21,828 bases of DNA from DATBDM01 sp036269915 (GCA_036269915.1 DATBDM010000195.1:1-21828); one strand, 5' to 3'; positions 1-6,689 are shown, numbered from the stretch's first letter. Notes: generated from the sequence alone by a model not told the origin. Program-made: numbers and translations.

Positions 1-41
1 AAGGAGCCGAAGCGCGAGCTCTCGACGGTGAGGGTGGACAT
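1..41 (-). CDS. fliW: FliW, N-terminal fragment (flagellar assembly factor)
   Basis: Only the first 13 codons are inside the window; they read MSTLTVESSRFGS on the minus strand. This resembles the usual FliW opening, a short beta strand followed by SRFG. A clear ribosome binding site, AAGGAG (minus strand, positions 56-51), sits 9 nt before the ATG. In Bacillus FliW binds flagellin and antagonises the RNA-binding protein CsrA, and its gene lies just after flgL as it does here. The position behind flgL is a large part of the argument, because so little protein is visible. The next gene to the left may be csrA or flagellin, but that is outside the window. Confidence 0.75.
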   Translation of the reverse strand, partial: MSTLTVESSRFGS

Positions 42-93
42 GGGTGGGTGCTCCTTGGTGGGTCCGGATGGAGGGAGGCGGATGGGTGGGCGA

Positions 94-1029
94 TCAGCGG
101 AGGAAGTCCATGAGCGACGTCTGGACGATCGTCGCGCCGGAGCGCAGCGCTGCCGAGTAGGCGGCGGACTGCGAGTTGAGGTCGATCAGGGTCTTGGCGA
201 TGTCGGCGTCCTCGGTGTCCGAGAGCTGCCTGTTGGTCACCTCGGAGACCTGCTGCAGGCGGGTGAGCGCCGAGTCGAGCCGGTTGGACTGGGCGCCGTT
301 GCGGGCGCGCACGGCCAGCAGCGAGTCGACCTGGCCGTCGAGCGCCTTGAGGTCGGTGTTGCGCAGGGCGGAACCGTCGCCGGACCTCAGGTGCGCGATC
401 GTGTCGCGCAGCGTCGAGATCAGCTTGCCGTCGCCGCTGGTGCCGTCGCCGAGCAGGTCCGAGCCGACGATGTTGATGCTCACCGAGACGCCTGGGCCGA
501 TCTGACGCACGATGCCGGTCGCCGGGTCGCCGGCCAGCGCCGGGACGGCGCCGGCGCGATCGCCGTGGTAGGCGTCGTCGGCGTCCGCGTAGGGCGCGCT
601 GTCGGTCTTGGTGCCGCCGAAGACGTAGGCGCCGTTGTAGGTCGCGTTGGCGTCCTGCTTGATGCCGGCGAGCAACTGCTCGAGCTCGGAGGCGATCGCG
701 TCGCGCGAGGTCTGGTCGGCGGAGTCGGTCGAGCCCTGGGTCACGAGGTCGCGGGCGCGCTGGATCGCGTCGGTCATGCTCGACAGCGCGGTCTCGGTCG
801 TGTCCTGCCAGCCGCGGGCGTCCTGCACGTTGCGCTGGTGCTGGGCGTTGGCCGACTGCTCCTGGCGCAGCGCCATGGCCCGCGCGGCGCCGAACGGGTC
901 GTCGCTGGGCTTGGTGATCTCCTTGCCCGACGCGGCCTTGGCCTGCGTCTGGGCGAGCTTGTCGTTGATCTTGTTGAGGTCGGCGAGGATGGAGCGCTGC
1001 ACCATCCCGGCGGTGATCCGCGTCGTCAT
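94..1029 (-). CDS. flgL: Flagellar hook-associated protein 3 (hook-filament junction)
   Basis: This 311-residue protein is FlgL (HAP3), the second junction protein between hook and flagellin filament. The N-terminal helix region has the flagellin-like motif ASGKEITKPSDDPFGAARAM (about residues 34-53). The C-terminal helix carries DADIAKTLIDLNSQSAAYSA and ends LMDFLR, as expected for the flagellin/FlgL superfamily, whose two ends pair as a coiled coil. The ATG at 1029 was chosen over a much longer upstream reading frame because it gives the family N-terminus (MTTRITAGMVQ) and overlaps the flgK stop as ATGA. The longer extension is only an antisense-type reading of flgK. The protein is exported by the flagellar type III system and FlgN is its probable chaperone. 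Confidence 0.96.
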   Translation of the reverse strand: MTTRITAGMVQRSILADLNKINDKLAQTQAKAASGKEITKPSDDPFGAARAMALRQEQSANAQHQRNVQDARGWQDTTETALSSMTDAIQRARDLVTQGSTDSADQTSRDAIASELEQLLAGIKQDANATYNGAYVFGGTKTDSAPYADADDAYHGDRAGAVPALAGDPATGIVRQIGPGVSVSINIVGSDLLGDGTSGDGKLISTLRDTIAHLRSGDGSALRNTDLKALDGQVDSLLAVRARNGAQSNRLDSALTRLQQVSEVTNRQLSDTEDADIAKTLIDLNSQSAAYSAALRSGATIVQTSLMDFLR

Positions 1030-2381
1030 AGCCCGACGCGTCCCGTGCGGTTGATCAGCACGTCGAGCAGGTCGTCCATCGTCGACATCGCCCGCGCCGA
1101 GGCCTGGTAGCCGCGCTGGAACGAGATCATGTTGGTCATCTCCTCGTCGAGCGCGACGCCGGAGATGCTCGCGCGGCGGTCGGCGACGTTGTCCACGAGC
1201 GCCTGCGAGTTCGTCTGGGTGCGCTCGGCGGCGCGGACCTCGGAGCCGACGCGCGCGACGAACGCCTGGTAGGCGCCGTCGACGGTCGCGTCGCCGCGCA
1301 GCGCCTGGACCTTCAGCGCGATGTCGTTGGACGCCGCCCCCCCGGTGCCGGCGGCGAGCGAGGTCGGCGCGGCGAGGATCGCCGGCGTGACCTGCAGCGT
1401 CGCCGCGGCGGGTGTGCCGACGGTGAAGAAGCTCGTGCCGGTCGCGGTGTTCACGAGCGAGGCGAGCTGGCCGGCGACGCCGTCGAGCGCCGTCAGGTAG
1501 GAGTTGAGCGTGCCGGTCGCGGGGTCGCCGGCGGCGAGCAGGCCGCCGAGCTGGCCGCCGGGCGACCAGGAGGCGGGAGCGCCGGTCCAGGCGACCGTCC
1601 CGCCCTTGACGATGTCGTAGCTCGTGCCGGCCGACTGCGTGTCCATGAACGCGACGTCGATGCTGCCGTCGCCCTTGTCGGTGACCGAGATCTGGCCGTA
1701 GCCCGAGAGCTGGTCGAGCAGCTGGTCGCGGCGGTCGAGCAGGTCGTTGGGCACGTCGCCGACCACGGTGGCGCGGGAGATCGTCGTGTTGAGGCTCGCG
1801 ATCTCCTTCGCGGCCTGGGCGATGTCGCCGTTCGGCACGCTCGTGAGGTCCTGGTACTTCGCGTAGGTCTGGGTCGCGACGCTGCCGATCTGGCTGCGGA
1901 CGGCCGAGAAGGCGTCTCCGAGCGACTGCGCCTGCTCGACGACGGCCTGCTTGGCGGCCGGGTCGGTGGGCGAGTTGGAGAGGTCGCTCCACGCGTCCCA
2001 GAAGGCCTGCAGCTGGGCGTTGATGCCGTCCTCGCCCGGTTCGGCGAGGGCGCTCTGCGCCTGGTCGAGTGCGTCCGCCTGGGCGGTGGCGTTGCCCAGC
2101 AGCGAGTTCTGCGCGCGGTACTGGATGTCGGTGAAGCCGTCGCGGACGCGCTTGAAGGTCTGGACGTCGACGCCCGAGCCCAGGTGCGCGGGCGCGCCCG
2201 AGGCGACGCCGCCGGCGGCGATCTCCAGCGCGGGCGACGCCTGCAGGACGGCCTGCTGGCGCGTGTAGCCGGCCGTGTTCGCGTTGGCGATGTTGTGGCC
2301 CGTGGTGTCGAGCATCCGCTGCTGGGCGAGGAGCCCGCGCAGCGAGGTCTGGAGGCCGAAGAAGGACGAGACCTGGGACAT
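1026..2381 (-). CDS. flgK: Flagellar hook-associated protein 1
   Basis: This 451-residue protein is FlgK (HAP1), which caps the hook and starts the hook-filament junction. The N-terminus has the rod/hook-family signature, with GHNIANANTAGYTRQQ near residues 28-43. The C-terminus has the matching helix SFQRGYQASARAMSTMDDLL, which pairs with the N-terminal helix in the axial structure. The middle region (about residues 90-370) is variable and Ala/Gly rich, as usual for the surface domains. The length is on the short side for the family. The gene starts 2 nt after the flgN stop and ends in a 4-nt ATGA overlap with flgL, so flgN, flgK and flgL are very probably co-translated. Export depends on the flagellar type III apparatus, with FlgN as likely chaperone. 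Confidence 0.97.
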   Translation of the reverse strand: MSQVSSFFGLQTSLRGLLAQQRMLDTTGHNIANANTAGYTRQQAVLQASPALEIAAGGVASGAPAHLGSGVDVQTFKRVRDGFTDIQYRAQNSLLGNATAQADALDQAQSALAEPGEDGINAQLQAFWDAWSDLSNSPTDPAAKQAVVEQAQSLGDAFSAVRSQIGSVATQTYAKYQDLTSVPNGDIAQAAKEIASLNTTISRATVVGDVPNDLLDRRDQLLDQLSGYGQISVTDKGDGSIDVAFMDTQSAGTSYDIVKGGTVAWTGAPASWSPGGQLGGLLAAGDPATGTLNSYLTALDGVAGQLASLVNTATGTSFFTVGTPAAATLQVTPAILAAPTSLAAGTGGAASNDIALKVQALRGDATVDGAYQAFVARVGSEVRAAERTQTNSQALVDNVADRRASISGVALDEEMTNMISFQRGYQASARAMSTMDDLLDVLINRTGRVGL

Positions 2382-2383
2382 GG

Positions 2384-2893
2384 CTAGGCCTGGAGATCGA
2401 GCGCGCGCAGGCGTGCGCTGTCGGTGGCGGCGGGCTGCGGCGGGGCGCCTGCGGGTCGGTAGCCCGGCTCGGGGTCGTGGCCGATCAGGCGGGTGAGGTG
2501 CGACAGGAACGCGAGCTCCTGGCGCATCAGCGCGCGGTTGATGCCGTGCTCGCGCGCGATCTCGGCGAGCAGGCCGCGCAGCTGCGCGGAGCGCTCGCGG
2601 GCGGCGCGCGCGGCACCCGGGGTGACGAGCGCGCAGAGGCGCTCGAGCGTGACGTGGGCGGCCGGGACGCCGAGTGCGGCGCCGGCGCGCTGGAGCAGGG
2701 CGGCGCGATCGGTCTCGAGGCCGCCGCGGCGGGCCATCTCGGCCTGGATGTCGGCGAGCCGCGCGAGCACGGCCTCGACGTCGCGGGCGCGGATCGCGGT
2801 GCCCTGCGCGAGCACGAGCCCGAGCAGCCGCTGCGCGGACGCGACCTGCACGTCGAGATGTGCGAGCAGCTCGGCTTCCAGCATCGTGCTCAC
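2384..2893 (-). CDS. flgN: FlgN-family export chaperone for FlgK/FlgL
   Basis: The predicted 169-residue protein is nearly all alpha-helical, with long Ala/Leu/Arg/Glu heptads. It includes an N-terminal helix LAHLDVQVASAQRLLGLVLA and a later segment, EHGINRALMRQELAFLSHL, typical of FlgN. FlgN is a cytosolic chaperone that holds FlgK and FlgL for export. Its place directly before flgK and flgL supports the call more strongly than the sequence, which is poorly conserved in this family. The ATG overlaps the end of the preceding rod-binding gene by 4 nt. The last 25 or so residues are Pro/Ala-rich and probably disordered. No flgM-like anti-sigma gene accompanies it, unlike in many flgM-flgN-flgK clusters. 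Confidence 0.8.
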   Translation of the reverse strand: MSTMLEAELLAHLDVQVASAQRLLGLVLAQGTAIRARDVEAVLARLADIQAEMARRGGLETDRAALLQRAGAALGVPAAHVTLERLCALVTPGAARAARERSAQLRGLLAEIAREHGINRALMRQELAFLSHLTRLIGHDPEPGYRPAGAPPQPAATDSARLRALDLQA

Positions 2894-3180
2894 TTGGCCG
2901 TCTCCTGCATCGTCTGGAAGAGCTGGGCGGCGAGGCCGACCCCGCCCGAGTTCGAGATGCCCTGGGCGAACGCGTCGGTGACGGCGCTGCCGTAGGGGCC
3001 GGAGGCGAGGGAGGCGGGGTCCGAACTCTCCGGGACCATCGCCTTGACGAGCTGGCCGAGCATGACCTGCTCGAACCCGAGCGCCGCGGTGTAGGAGCGC
3101 TTGTCCTGCGCGGAGCCGTCGCGGACCGCGGCGGGCAGGGCCGTCTCGGGGATCGGCGGCAGGCCGGAGAGGTCGGTCAC
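2890..3180 (-). CDS. flgJ: Rod-binding protein (FlgJ N-terminal domain only)
   Basis: This is a 96-residue protein matching the rod-binding domain found at the N-terminus of enterobacterial FlgJ. Visible features are the helix YTAALGFEQVMLGQLVKAMV, then PYGSAVTDAFAQGISNSGGVGLAAQL, where the D-x-F-A-x-x-(I/L) and G-x-G-L-A-x-x-(L/I) patterns are typical. In FlgJ this part acts as a rod cap scaffold during rod assembly. The muramidase half of FlgJ is absent; a separate SLT-type transglycosylase gene at 15595-16239 may supply that activity. The gene overlaps flgG and flgN by 4 nt each, so it belongs to the same operon. No L- or P-ring gene lies between flgG and this gene, consistent with a cell without an outer membrane. 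Confidence 0.9.
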   Translation of the reverse strand: MTDLSGLPPIPETALPAAVRDGSAQDKRSYTAALGFEQVMLGQLVKAMVPESSDPASLASGPYGSAVTDAFAQGISNSGGVGLAAQLFQTMQETAK

Positions 3181-3914
3181 TTCCGGACCTCGTTGGCGGT
3201 CTGCATCATCTCGTCGGCCGTGTGGATGGCCTTGGACTGCAGCTCGTAGGCGCGCTGGGAGTCGATCATCTCGACCATCGCCTCGGCGACGTCGACGTTG
3301 GACATCTCGAGCGCGCCCGAGGTCAAGGTGGTGGAGCGGGGCGCGGCGCCGGGCGCACCGGAGGCGGTGGTCGCCACGAAGGCGTTGTCGCCGACCGAGA
3401 GCAGCTGCTGCGGCGAGCGGACGGTGACCACGTCGAGCTTGCCGACGCGGCGGCCGGCGGCGCTTACGGTGCCGTCCCGGCCGATCTGCACGTCGTCCTC
3501 GCCCACGCCCTTGGGGATCGTGATCTGCGGCTGGACGAGGTTGCCGGTGTTGGTGACGATCCGGCGCAGGCCGTCGACGTGCAGGCCGCCGTCGCGCGTC
3601 AGGCCCTGGCGGCCGTCGGGCAGGCGGACGGCGAGGAAGCCCTCGCCCTGGATCGCGACGTCGAGCGGGCGGTCGGTGCGCTGCATCGCGCCCTGCGCGA
3701 AGGAGCGGCCGGCGTCGATCGCCGCCGCGCCGTGGCCCGTGCGGACGCCGTTGGCGGACGAGCGGCCCGACTGGTCGTAGAGCAGGTCCCGGAAGCCGAC
3801 GCGGCCGTGCTTGTAGCCGGCCGTGTTCGCGTTCGCCAGGTCGTTGGCGATCGAGTCGAGGCGCTGCTGCTGAGCCGCCATGCCGGCGGCCGCGGAGTCG
3901 AGTCCTTCGAGCAT
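3177..3914 (-). CDS. flgG: Flagellar basal-body rod protein FlgG
   Basis: This 245-residue axial protein has the rod/hook family N-terminus, MLEGLDSAAAGM followed by DSIANDLANANTAGYK. The central motif is RPLDVAIQGEGFLAV, and the C-terminal helix is GALEMSNVDVAEAMVEMIDSQRAYELQ (about residues 200-226). These features define the FlgE/F/G group. It is called FlgG rather than FlgF because it lies second, directly before the rod-cap gene, and its C-terminus (SKAIHTADEMMQTANEVRK) is FlgG-like. No ribosome binding site is visible. Instead a sigma-28-like promoter (3951-3925) ends only 10 nt before the ATG, so the transcript may be nearly leaderless. The FlgF/FlgG naming is the uncertain part. Confidence 0.92.
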   Translation of the reverse strand: MLEGLDSAAAGMAAQQQRLDSIANDLANANTAGYKHGRVGFRDLLYDQSGRSSANGVRTGHGAAAIDAGRSFAQGAMQRTDRPLDVAIQGEGFLAVRLPDGRQGLTRDGGLHVDGLRRIVTNTGNLVQPQITIPKGVGEDDVQIGRDGTVSAAGRRVGKLDVVTVRSPQQLLSVGDNAFVATTASGAPGAAPRSTTLTSGALEMSNVDVAEAMVEMIDSQRAYELQSKAIHTADEMMQTANEVRK

Positions 3915-3924
3915 GCAGCCCGGT

Positions 3925-3951
3925 TGGTCGGCTTCTCGGCGCGCTTCTTGA
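3925..3951 (-). promoter_or_regulatory. Sigma-28-like promoter for flgG
   Basis: On the minus strand the -35-like element TCAAG (3951-3947) is followed by exactly 14 nt and the -10-like element GCCGACCA (3932-3925). Spacing and sequence match six other sites in this window. The flgG start codon begins 10 nt after the -10 element. Sigma-28 promoters usually start transcription about 7 nt past the -10 octamer, so the leader would be about 4 nt. It lies in the 56-nt gap between flgF and flgG, so flgG and the genes behind it can be transcribed independently of flgF. Confidence 0.7.
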
Positions 3952-3970
3952 GCGTTCGCGGGTGACCGCG

Positions 3971-4666
3971 TCAGCCGCCGGTGACCGTGCCGACCTGCGT
4001 CACGGCCTTGCCCAGCGTCTCGTCGATGGTCTGGATGACCTTCTGGCCCGCCTCGAAGGCCCGCTGGGACTTGATCATGTCGACCATCGAGCGCGTGGCG
4101 TCGGCACCGGAGCCCTCGAGCGCGCCGGAGCGGACGGAGCCCGCCGGCCCGGCGCCGCCGGGGGTGCCGGTGACGAGGTCGTCGCCCTGCTTGCGCGGGT
4201 TGGCGAGCGTCACGACGCCGAGCTTGCGCGGGTCGACCGCGCCGTCGGCGCCGATCTGGATCGTGCCGCCGCCGCGGGCGAGCACGGGATCGCCGGACGC
4301 GGTCACGAGGCGGCCCTGCGCGTCGGCCGAGAACTGGCCGTCGCGGGTGTAGCGGACGCCGTTGGCGGTCTGCACGGAGAAGAACCCCTCGCCGACGATC
4401 GCGAAATCCAGCGGCTCGCCGGTCTCGCGCGCGGGCATCGGCGTGAAGTCGGTGACGACCTTGTCGACCTCGACCGCGGTCGACTGCGACCCGACCACCT
4501 GGCCCGTCGCCGAGCTCGCGAGCAGCATGCTCCCGAACGCGGTCTGGGTCGTGCGGTCGGCCTTGTAGCCGGGTGTCGACGCGTTGGCGAGGTCGTTGGC
4601 GATCTGATCCTGCCGGACCTGCTCGGCGAGCATGCCCGACGCGGCGATGTAGAGACCACGATCCAT
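3971..4666 (-). CDS. flgF: Flagellar basal-body rod protein FlgF (FlgF/FlgG family)
   Basis: This 231-residue axial rod protein begins MDRGLYIAASGMLAEQVRQD. The MDRGLYIAASGM opening is characteristic of FlgF. It continues IANDLANASTPGYKADRT, has the central motif EPLDFAIVGEGFFSVQ (about residues 84-99) followed by RYTRDGQF, and closes with the C-terminal helix MVDMIKSQRAFEAGQKVIQ. It forms part of the proximal rod and would be exported by the type III apparatus. It is the first gene of the minus-strand operon and is separated from flgG by 56 nt. A sigma-28-like promoter ends 10 nt before its ATG and no ribosome binding site is seen. A longer antisense reading frame on the same strand (to 5469) is a shadow of the divergent genes. 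Confidence 0.9.
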   Translation of the reverse strand: MDRGLYIAASGMLAEQVRQDQIANDLANASTPGYKADRTTQTAFGSMLLASSATGQVVGSQSTAVEVDKVVTDFTPMPARETGEPLDFAIVGEGFFSVQTANGVRYTRDGQFSADAQGRLVTASGDPVLARGGGTIQIGADGAVDPRKLGVVTLANPRKQGDDLVTGTPGGAGPAGSVRSGALEGSGADATRSMVDMIKSQRAFEAGQKVIQTIDETLGKAVTQVGTVTGG

Positions 4667-4676
4667 GTCGCCCGGG

Positions 4677-4704
4677 TAGTCGGCTGTCGTCGGTGGTTCC
4701 TGAA
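4677..4704 (-). promoter_or_regulatory. Sigma-28-like promoter for flgF
   Basis: The minus strand reads GTTCAGG, then GCCGACTA at 4684-4677. With TTCAG as the -35 the spacer is 15 nt; with TCAGG it is 14 nt, the value seen at the other sites. The -10 octamer is identical to the one in front of flbD (18952-18959). The flgF ATG begins 10 nt downstream, as at flgG and flaG. This is the leading promoter of the flgF-flgG-flgJ-flgN-flgK-flgL-fliW operon. Confidence 0.65.
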
Positions 4705-4751
4705 CGTCAACCCCCGCTGGGTAGGGCGGTGAGGGTCGAGCGTCGCCGGGT

Positions 4752-4798
4752 GCGCTGGGCGCTTTTCCGTTCCCCTCACCCGGAAAGGCGCCCAGCGC
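4752..4798. repeat. Long perfect-type inverted repeat (18-bp stem) between divergent operons
   Basis: The left arm GCGCTGGGCGCTTTTCCG (4752-4769) is complementary to CGGAAAGGCGCCCAGCGC (4781-4798) at 17 of 18 positions. The remaining position is a G-T that would be a G-U wobble in RNA. The loop is 11 nt. It sits 62 nt before the FliK-like ATG (4861) and upstream of the flgF promoter. No T-run follows, so a plain terminator is not obvious. It could be an operator-like palindrome, a 5' leader hairpin of the FliK-like/FlhB-like operon, or a bidirectional insulator. The rest of the intergenic stretch 4667-4860 holds the flgF promoter and nothing else I recognise. Confidence 0.75.
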
Positions 4799-4860
4799 CG
4801 ATCCCGCCGACCGCGGCCCGGCGCGCGACAGCCGACCGAATCGCCATCCTTCATCCCACG

Positions 4861-5448
4861 ATGGTCGACCCCGTCGTCGCGATCAAGACGATGCTGCTGC
4901 GCGAGGCGCTGCCGGACGTGGCGCTGCGGGTCGGGACGACCGTGGTCGCGCGGGTGGCGTCGCGCGGCGCCGAGCACGGGGTGCTCGTGCTCGCCGGCGT
5001 GCCGCTGACCGCGAAGCTGCCCGACGAGGTGCAGGCCGGCGCGACGCTCAGGCTGCGGGTCGACGACGTCTCGGCCGACCGCGTGACCCTCCGGCTCGAG
5101 GGGCCGCCGCAGGACGCCGCCGTCGCGCAGCCCGCGCCCCCGCCCGCCGAGCGGCCGGACGCGCGCGTCGTCGTCGGCGACCCGCCGCGACGTAGCCGCG
5201 CCGCCGACGGCGAGGAGACGAACACCGTCGCGCTCGCCTTCACGTCGCCGCGGCTCGGCCGCCTGGACCTCCGCATCGACCTCGCCGCCAACCGCGTCGA
5301 GGCGACCGTCGACGCCTCCGCGGGCGCCCCGCACGAACGCGCCCAGGACCACGCCGACCGCCTCCGTGCCAGCCTGGAGGAGGGGACCGGACTCGCGGCG
5401 ACGGTTCGCGTGCGGCCCCGCCACGACCCGATCGACGTCTATGCCTGA
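4861..5448 (+). CDS. Small FliK-like protein (YlqG-type, Flg_hook C-terminal domain)
   Basis: The 195-residue protein has three parts. An N-terminal beta-rich segment (about 20-81, with VLVLAGVPLTAKLP and LRLRVDDVSADRVTLRLEG) is followed by a Pro/Arg-rich linker (82-118). The C-terminal domain (about 119-186, TVALAFTSPRLGRLDLRIDL and later HADRLRASLEEGTGLAATVRV) resembles the FliK hook-length-control C-terminal fold. It is a second FliK-like gene, since a conventional fliK lies at 16236. It overlaps the next gene, a stand-alone FlhB C-domain, by 8 nt. In Bacillus, ylqG (FliK-like) and ylqH (FlhB-C-like) are similarly paired. The ATG gives the best protein start but lacks a visible ribosome binding site, so the start is less certain. 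Function in substrate switching is inferred from family and neighbour only. Confidence 0.75.
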   Translation: MVDPVVAIKTMLLREALPDVALRVGTTVVARVASRGAEHGVLVLAGVPLTAKLPDEVQAGATLRLRVDDVSADRVTLRLEGPPQDAAVAQPAPPPAERPDARVVVGDPPRRSRAADGEETNTVALAFTSPRLGRLDLRIDLAANRVEATVDASAGAPHERAQDHADRLRASLEEGTGLAATVRVRPRHDPIDVYA

Positions 5449-5692
5449 CCCGCCCGAGCGCGACGTCACCGCCGCCCTGCGCTACACGGGGACCGGGGCG
5501 CCGGAGGTCGTCGCCGCCGGTCGCGGCGCCCTCGCACAACGCATCCTCGACCACGCACGCGAGGCGGGCGTGCCCGTCCACCGCGATCGGGAGCTGGCCG
5601 CCTCGCTGGCCGCGCTCGCGGTCGGCGAGGAGGTGCCCGAGGCGATGTGGAAGGCGGTCGCCGAGGTGCTCGCCTGGGCCTATTCGCTCTGA
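5441..5692 (+). CDS. Stand-alone FlhB C-terminal domain protein (FlhX/YlqH-like)
   Basis: The 83-residue protein aligns with the cytosolic part of FlhB/YscU that follows the NPTH autocleavage site. It has ALRYTGTGAPEVVAAGRGALAQ, a strand-helix unit with the conserved (A/S)-L-x-Y and P-x-V-x-A-x-G, then GVPVHRDRELAASLAAL and the closing helix VGEEVPEAMWKAVAEVLAWAY. It has no membrane segments and no NPTH. FlhB-C controls the switch from rod/hook to filament export, and Helicobacter FlhX and Bacillus YlqH are comparable free-standing copies. The ATG at 5441 overlaps the end of the FliK-like gene by 8 nt in another frame. The pairing of a FliK-like with an FlhB-C-like gene suggests a functional pair, but this is inference. 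Confidence 0.88.
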   Translation: MPDPPERDVTAALRYTGTGAPEVVAAGRGALAQRILDHAREAGVPVHRDRELAASLAALAVGEEVPEAMWKAVAEVLAWAYSL

Positions 5693-5703
5693 ACGAGGCC
5701 GAA

Positions 5704-5737
5704 TTACCCCAAAAGGGTGATAGAGGGCATGGGGTGA
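5704..5737. promoter_or_regulatory. Cluster of GGGTRA half-sites upstream of fliA
   Basis: TTACCCC (5704-5710), AGGGTGA (5714-5720) and GGGGTGA (5731-5737) are three copies of a GGGTRA half-site, the first inverted. The first two form a small palindrome ACCC-CAAAA-GGGT around an A-tract, which stands out in this GC-rich DNA. The cluster lies 55-90 nt before the fliA start, where a regulator of the flagellar sigma factor could bind. No regulator is identified. Confidence 0.3.
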
Positions 5738-5748
5738 CGGCCCGATAC
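5721..5748 (+). promoter_or_regulatory. Weak sigma-28-like candidate promoter for fliA
   Basis: TAGAG (5721-5725) is followed by 14 nt and GCCCGATAC (5740-5748), which resembles GCCGATA with one inserted C. If real it would give FliA autoregulation. It is clearly poorer than the seven other sites, and unlike most of them it leaves a leader of about 40 nt with a ribosome binding site (AGGAG, 5777-5781). A housekeeping promoter overlapping the GGGTRA cluster is an equally good explanation. Confidence 0.3.
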
Positions 5749-5792
5749 AGGCGGAGTCCGTCAGTTCCGCCTTCGTAGGAGCAGGTTCGACC

Positions 5793-6608
5793 ATGAGCAC
5801 CACCCCCACCTCCAACCGGCGTCGTGTCTCGCCGGAGGAGGCTCTCAAGCTGTGGCAGGAGTACAAGCACACCGGTGACGTCCGCGTGCGCAACCGCCTC
5901 GTCATGACCTTCGCCCCGCTGGTGAAGTACATCGTCTTCAAGAAGGTCCGCGAGCTTCCGGCCCGCTGCGAGGTCGAGGACTTCATCTCGTGCGGCCTCG
6001 AGGCGCTGATCGCCTCGATCGAGCGCTACGATCCGGCCAAGGGCGCCACGCTGGAGCAGTTCGCGTGGACGCGCATCCACGGCGCGGTGCTCGACGAGCT
6101 CCGCCGCCAGGACTGGGCGCCGCGCTCGCTGCGCCGCTGGGAGCGCGACATCCACCGCGCCCGCGAGCAGTTCTCCACCCTCCACGGCCGCCGCCCGACG
6201 CGCGACGAGCTCGCCGACGCCCTGGCGATCTCCTCCGACGAGCTGCGCCGCCGCCAGGACGACATCGCCGTCTCGGACGTCACGTCGCTGAACACGCTCG
6301 TGATCTCCGACGACGAGACGACCGTCGAGCGCATCGACACGATCGCCCACGGCGACGAGCGGCTCGATCCCGAGCACGCGTCCGCGACCTCCGAGGCCAA
6401 GACGAAGTTCCGCCGCGCCTTCGAGGACCTCCCCAAGCGCGAGCGCGAGGTCGCCGTCCTCCTCTACGTCAAGAACCTCACGCTGCGCGAGATCGGCGAC
6501 ATCCTCGGCGTGTCCGAGAGCCGCGTCTGCCAGATCCACTCGCAGCTCAAGCGCACCCTCAAGGCGCAGCTGGCCGACGACGCCGCGCTGTTCTCCGCCG
6601 TCGCGTAG
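5793..6608 (+). CDS. fliA: Flagellar sigma factor, sigma-28/FliA (SigD, WhiG) family
   Basis: This 271-residue protein directs RNA polymerase to late flagellar promoters. Region 2 is visible as RLVMTFAPLVKYIVFKKVRE, then VEDFISCGLEALIASIERYD and FAWTRIHGAVLDELRRQDW, the sigma-28 form of regions 2.2-2.4. Region 3 follows, with GRRPTRDELADALAIS. Region 4 is LPKREREVAVLLYVKNLTLREIG then GVSESRVCQIHSQLKRTLK with its helix-turn-helix. AGGAG at 5777-5781 supports the ATG at 5793. The gene stands alone, about 100 nt after the FlhB-C-like gene, and is followed by a hairpin. No flgM anti-sigma gene is seen in the window. The repeated TMAAG-N14-GCCGAYYA sites around it are the expected targets. Confidence 0.97.
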   Translation: MSTTPTSNRRRVSPEEALKLWQEYKHTGDVRVRNRLVMTFAPLVKYIVFKKVRELPARCEVEDFISCGLEALIASIERYDPAKGATLEQFAWTRIHGAVLDELRRQDWAPRSLRRWERDIHRAREQFSTLHGRRPTRDELADALAISSDELRRRQDDIAVSDVTSLNTLVISDDETTVERIDTIAHGDERLDPEHASATSEAKTKFRRAFEDLPKREREVAVLLYVKNLTLREIGDILGVSESRVCQIHSQLKRTLKAQLADDAALFSAVA

Positions 6609-6620
6609 CCGCAGCCCTGG

Positions 6621-6652
6621 GCGGCGGGACGGGGTCCCCACCCACCCGCCGC
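6621..6652 (+). terminator. GC-rich hairpin after fliA (possible terminator)
   Basis: GCGGCGGG (6621-6628) pairs perfectly with CCCGCCGC (6645-6652) around a 16-nt loop that itself contains GGGGTCCCC. It starts 12 nt after the fliA stop. There is no U-tract, since the next base begins the -35 element of the flaG promoter, so terminator activity is plausible but not shown. Confidence 0.4.
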
Positions 6653-6679
6653 TCAAGTTCTGCGCCGCGAGGTCGAAGA
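6653..6679 (+). promoter_or_regulatory. Sigma-28-like promoter for flaG-fliD
   Basis: TCAAG (6653-6657), 14 nt, then GTCGAAGA (6672-6679). The -10 differs from GCCGAYYA at three positions, but the spacing and the 10-nt distance to the flaG ATG are exactly as at flgF and flgG. The -35 abuts the hairpin behind fliA. No convincing ribosome binding site lies between the -10 and the start codon. Confidence 0.55.
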
Positions 6680-6689
6680 CCCGGGAACC

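Noticed and set aside
4778..4838. GCCGATCC and GCCGACCG octamers upstream of the FliK-like gene as sigma-28 sites
   Set aside because: No TMAAG-like element lies 14 or 15 nt upstream of either octamer; the first is partly inside the hairpin arm.
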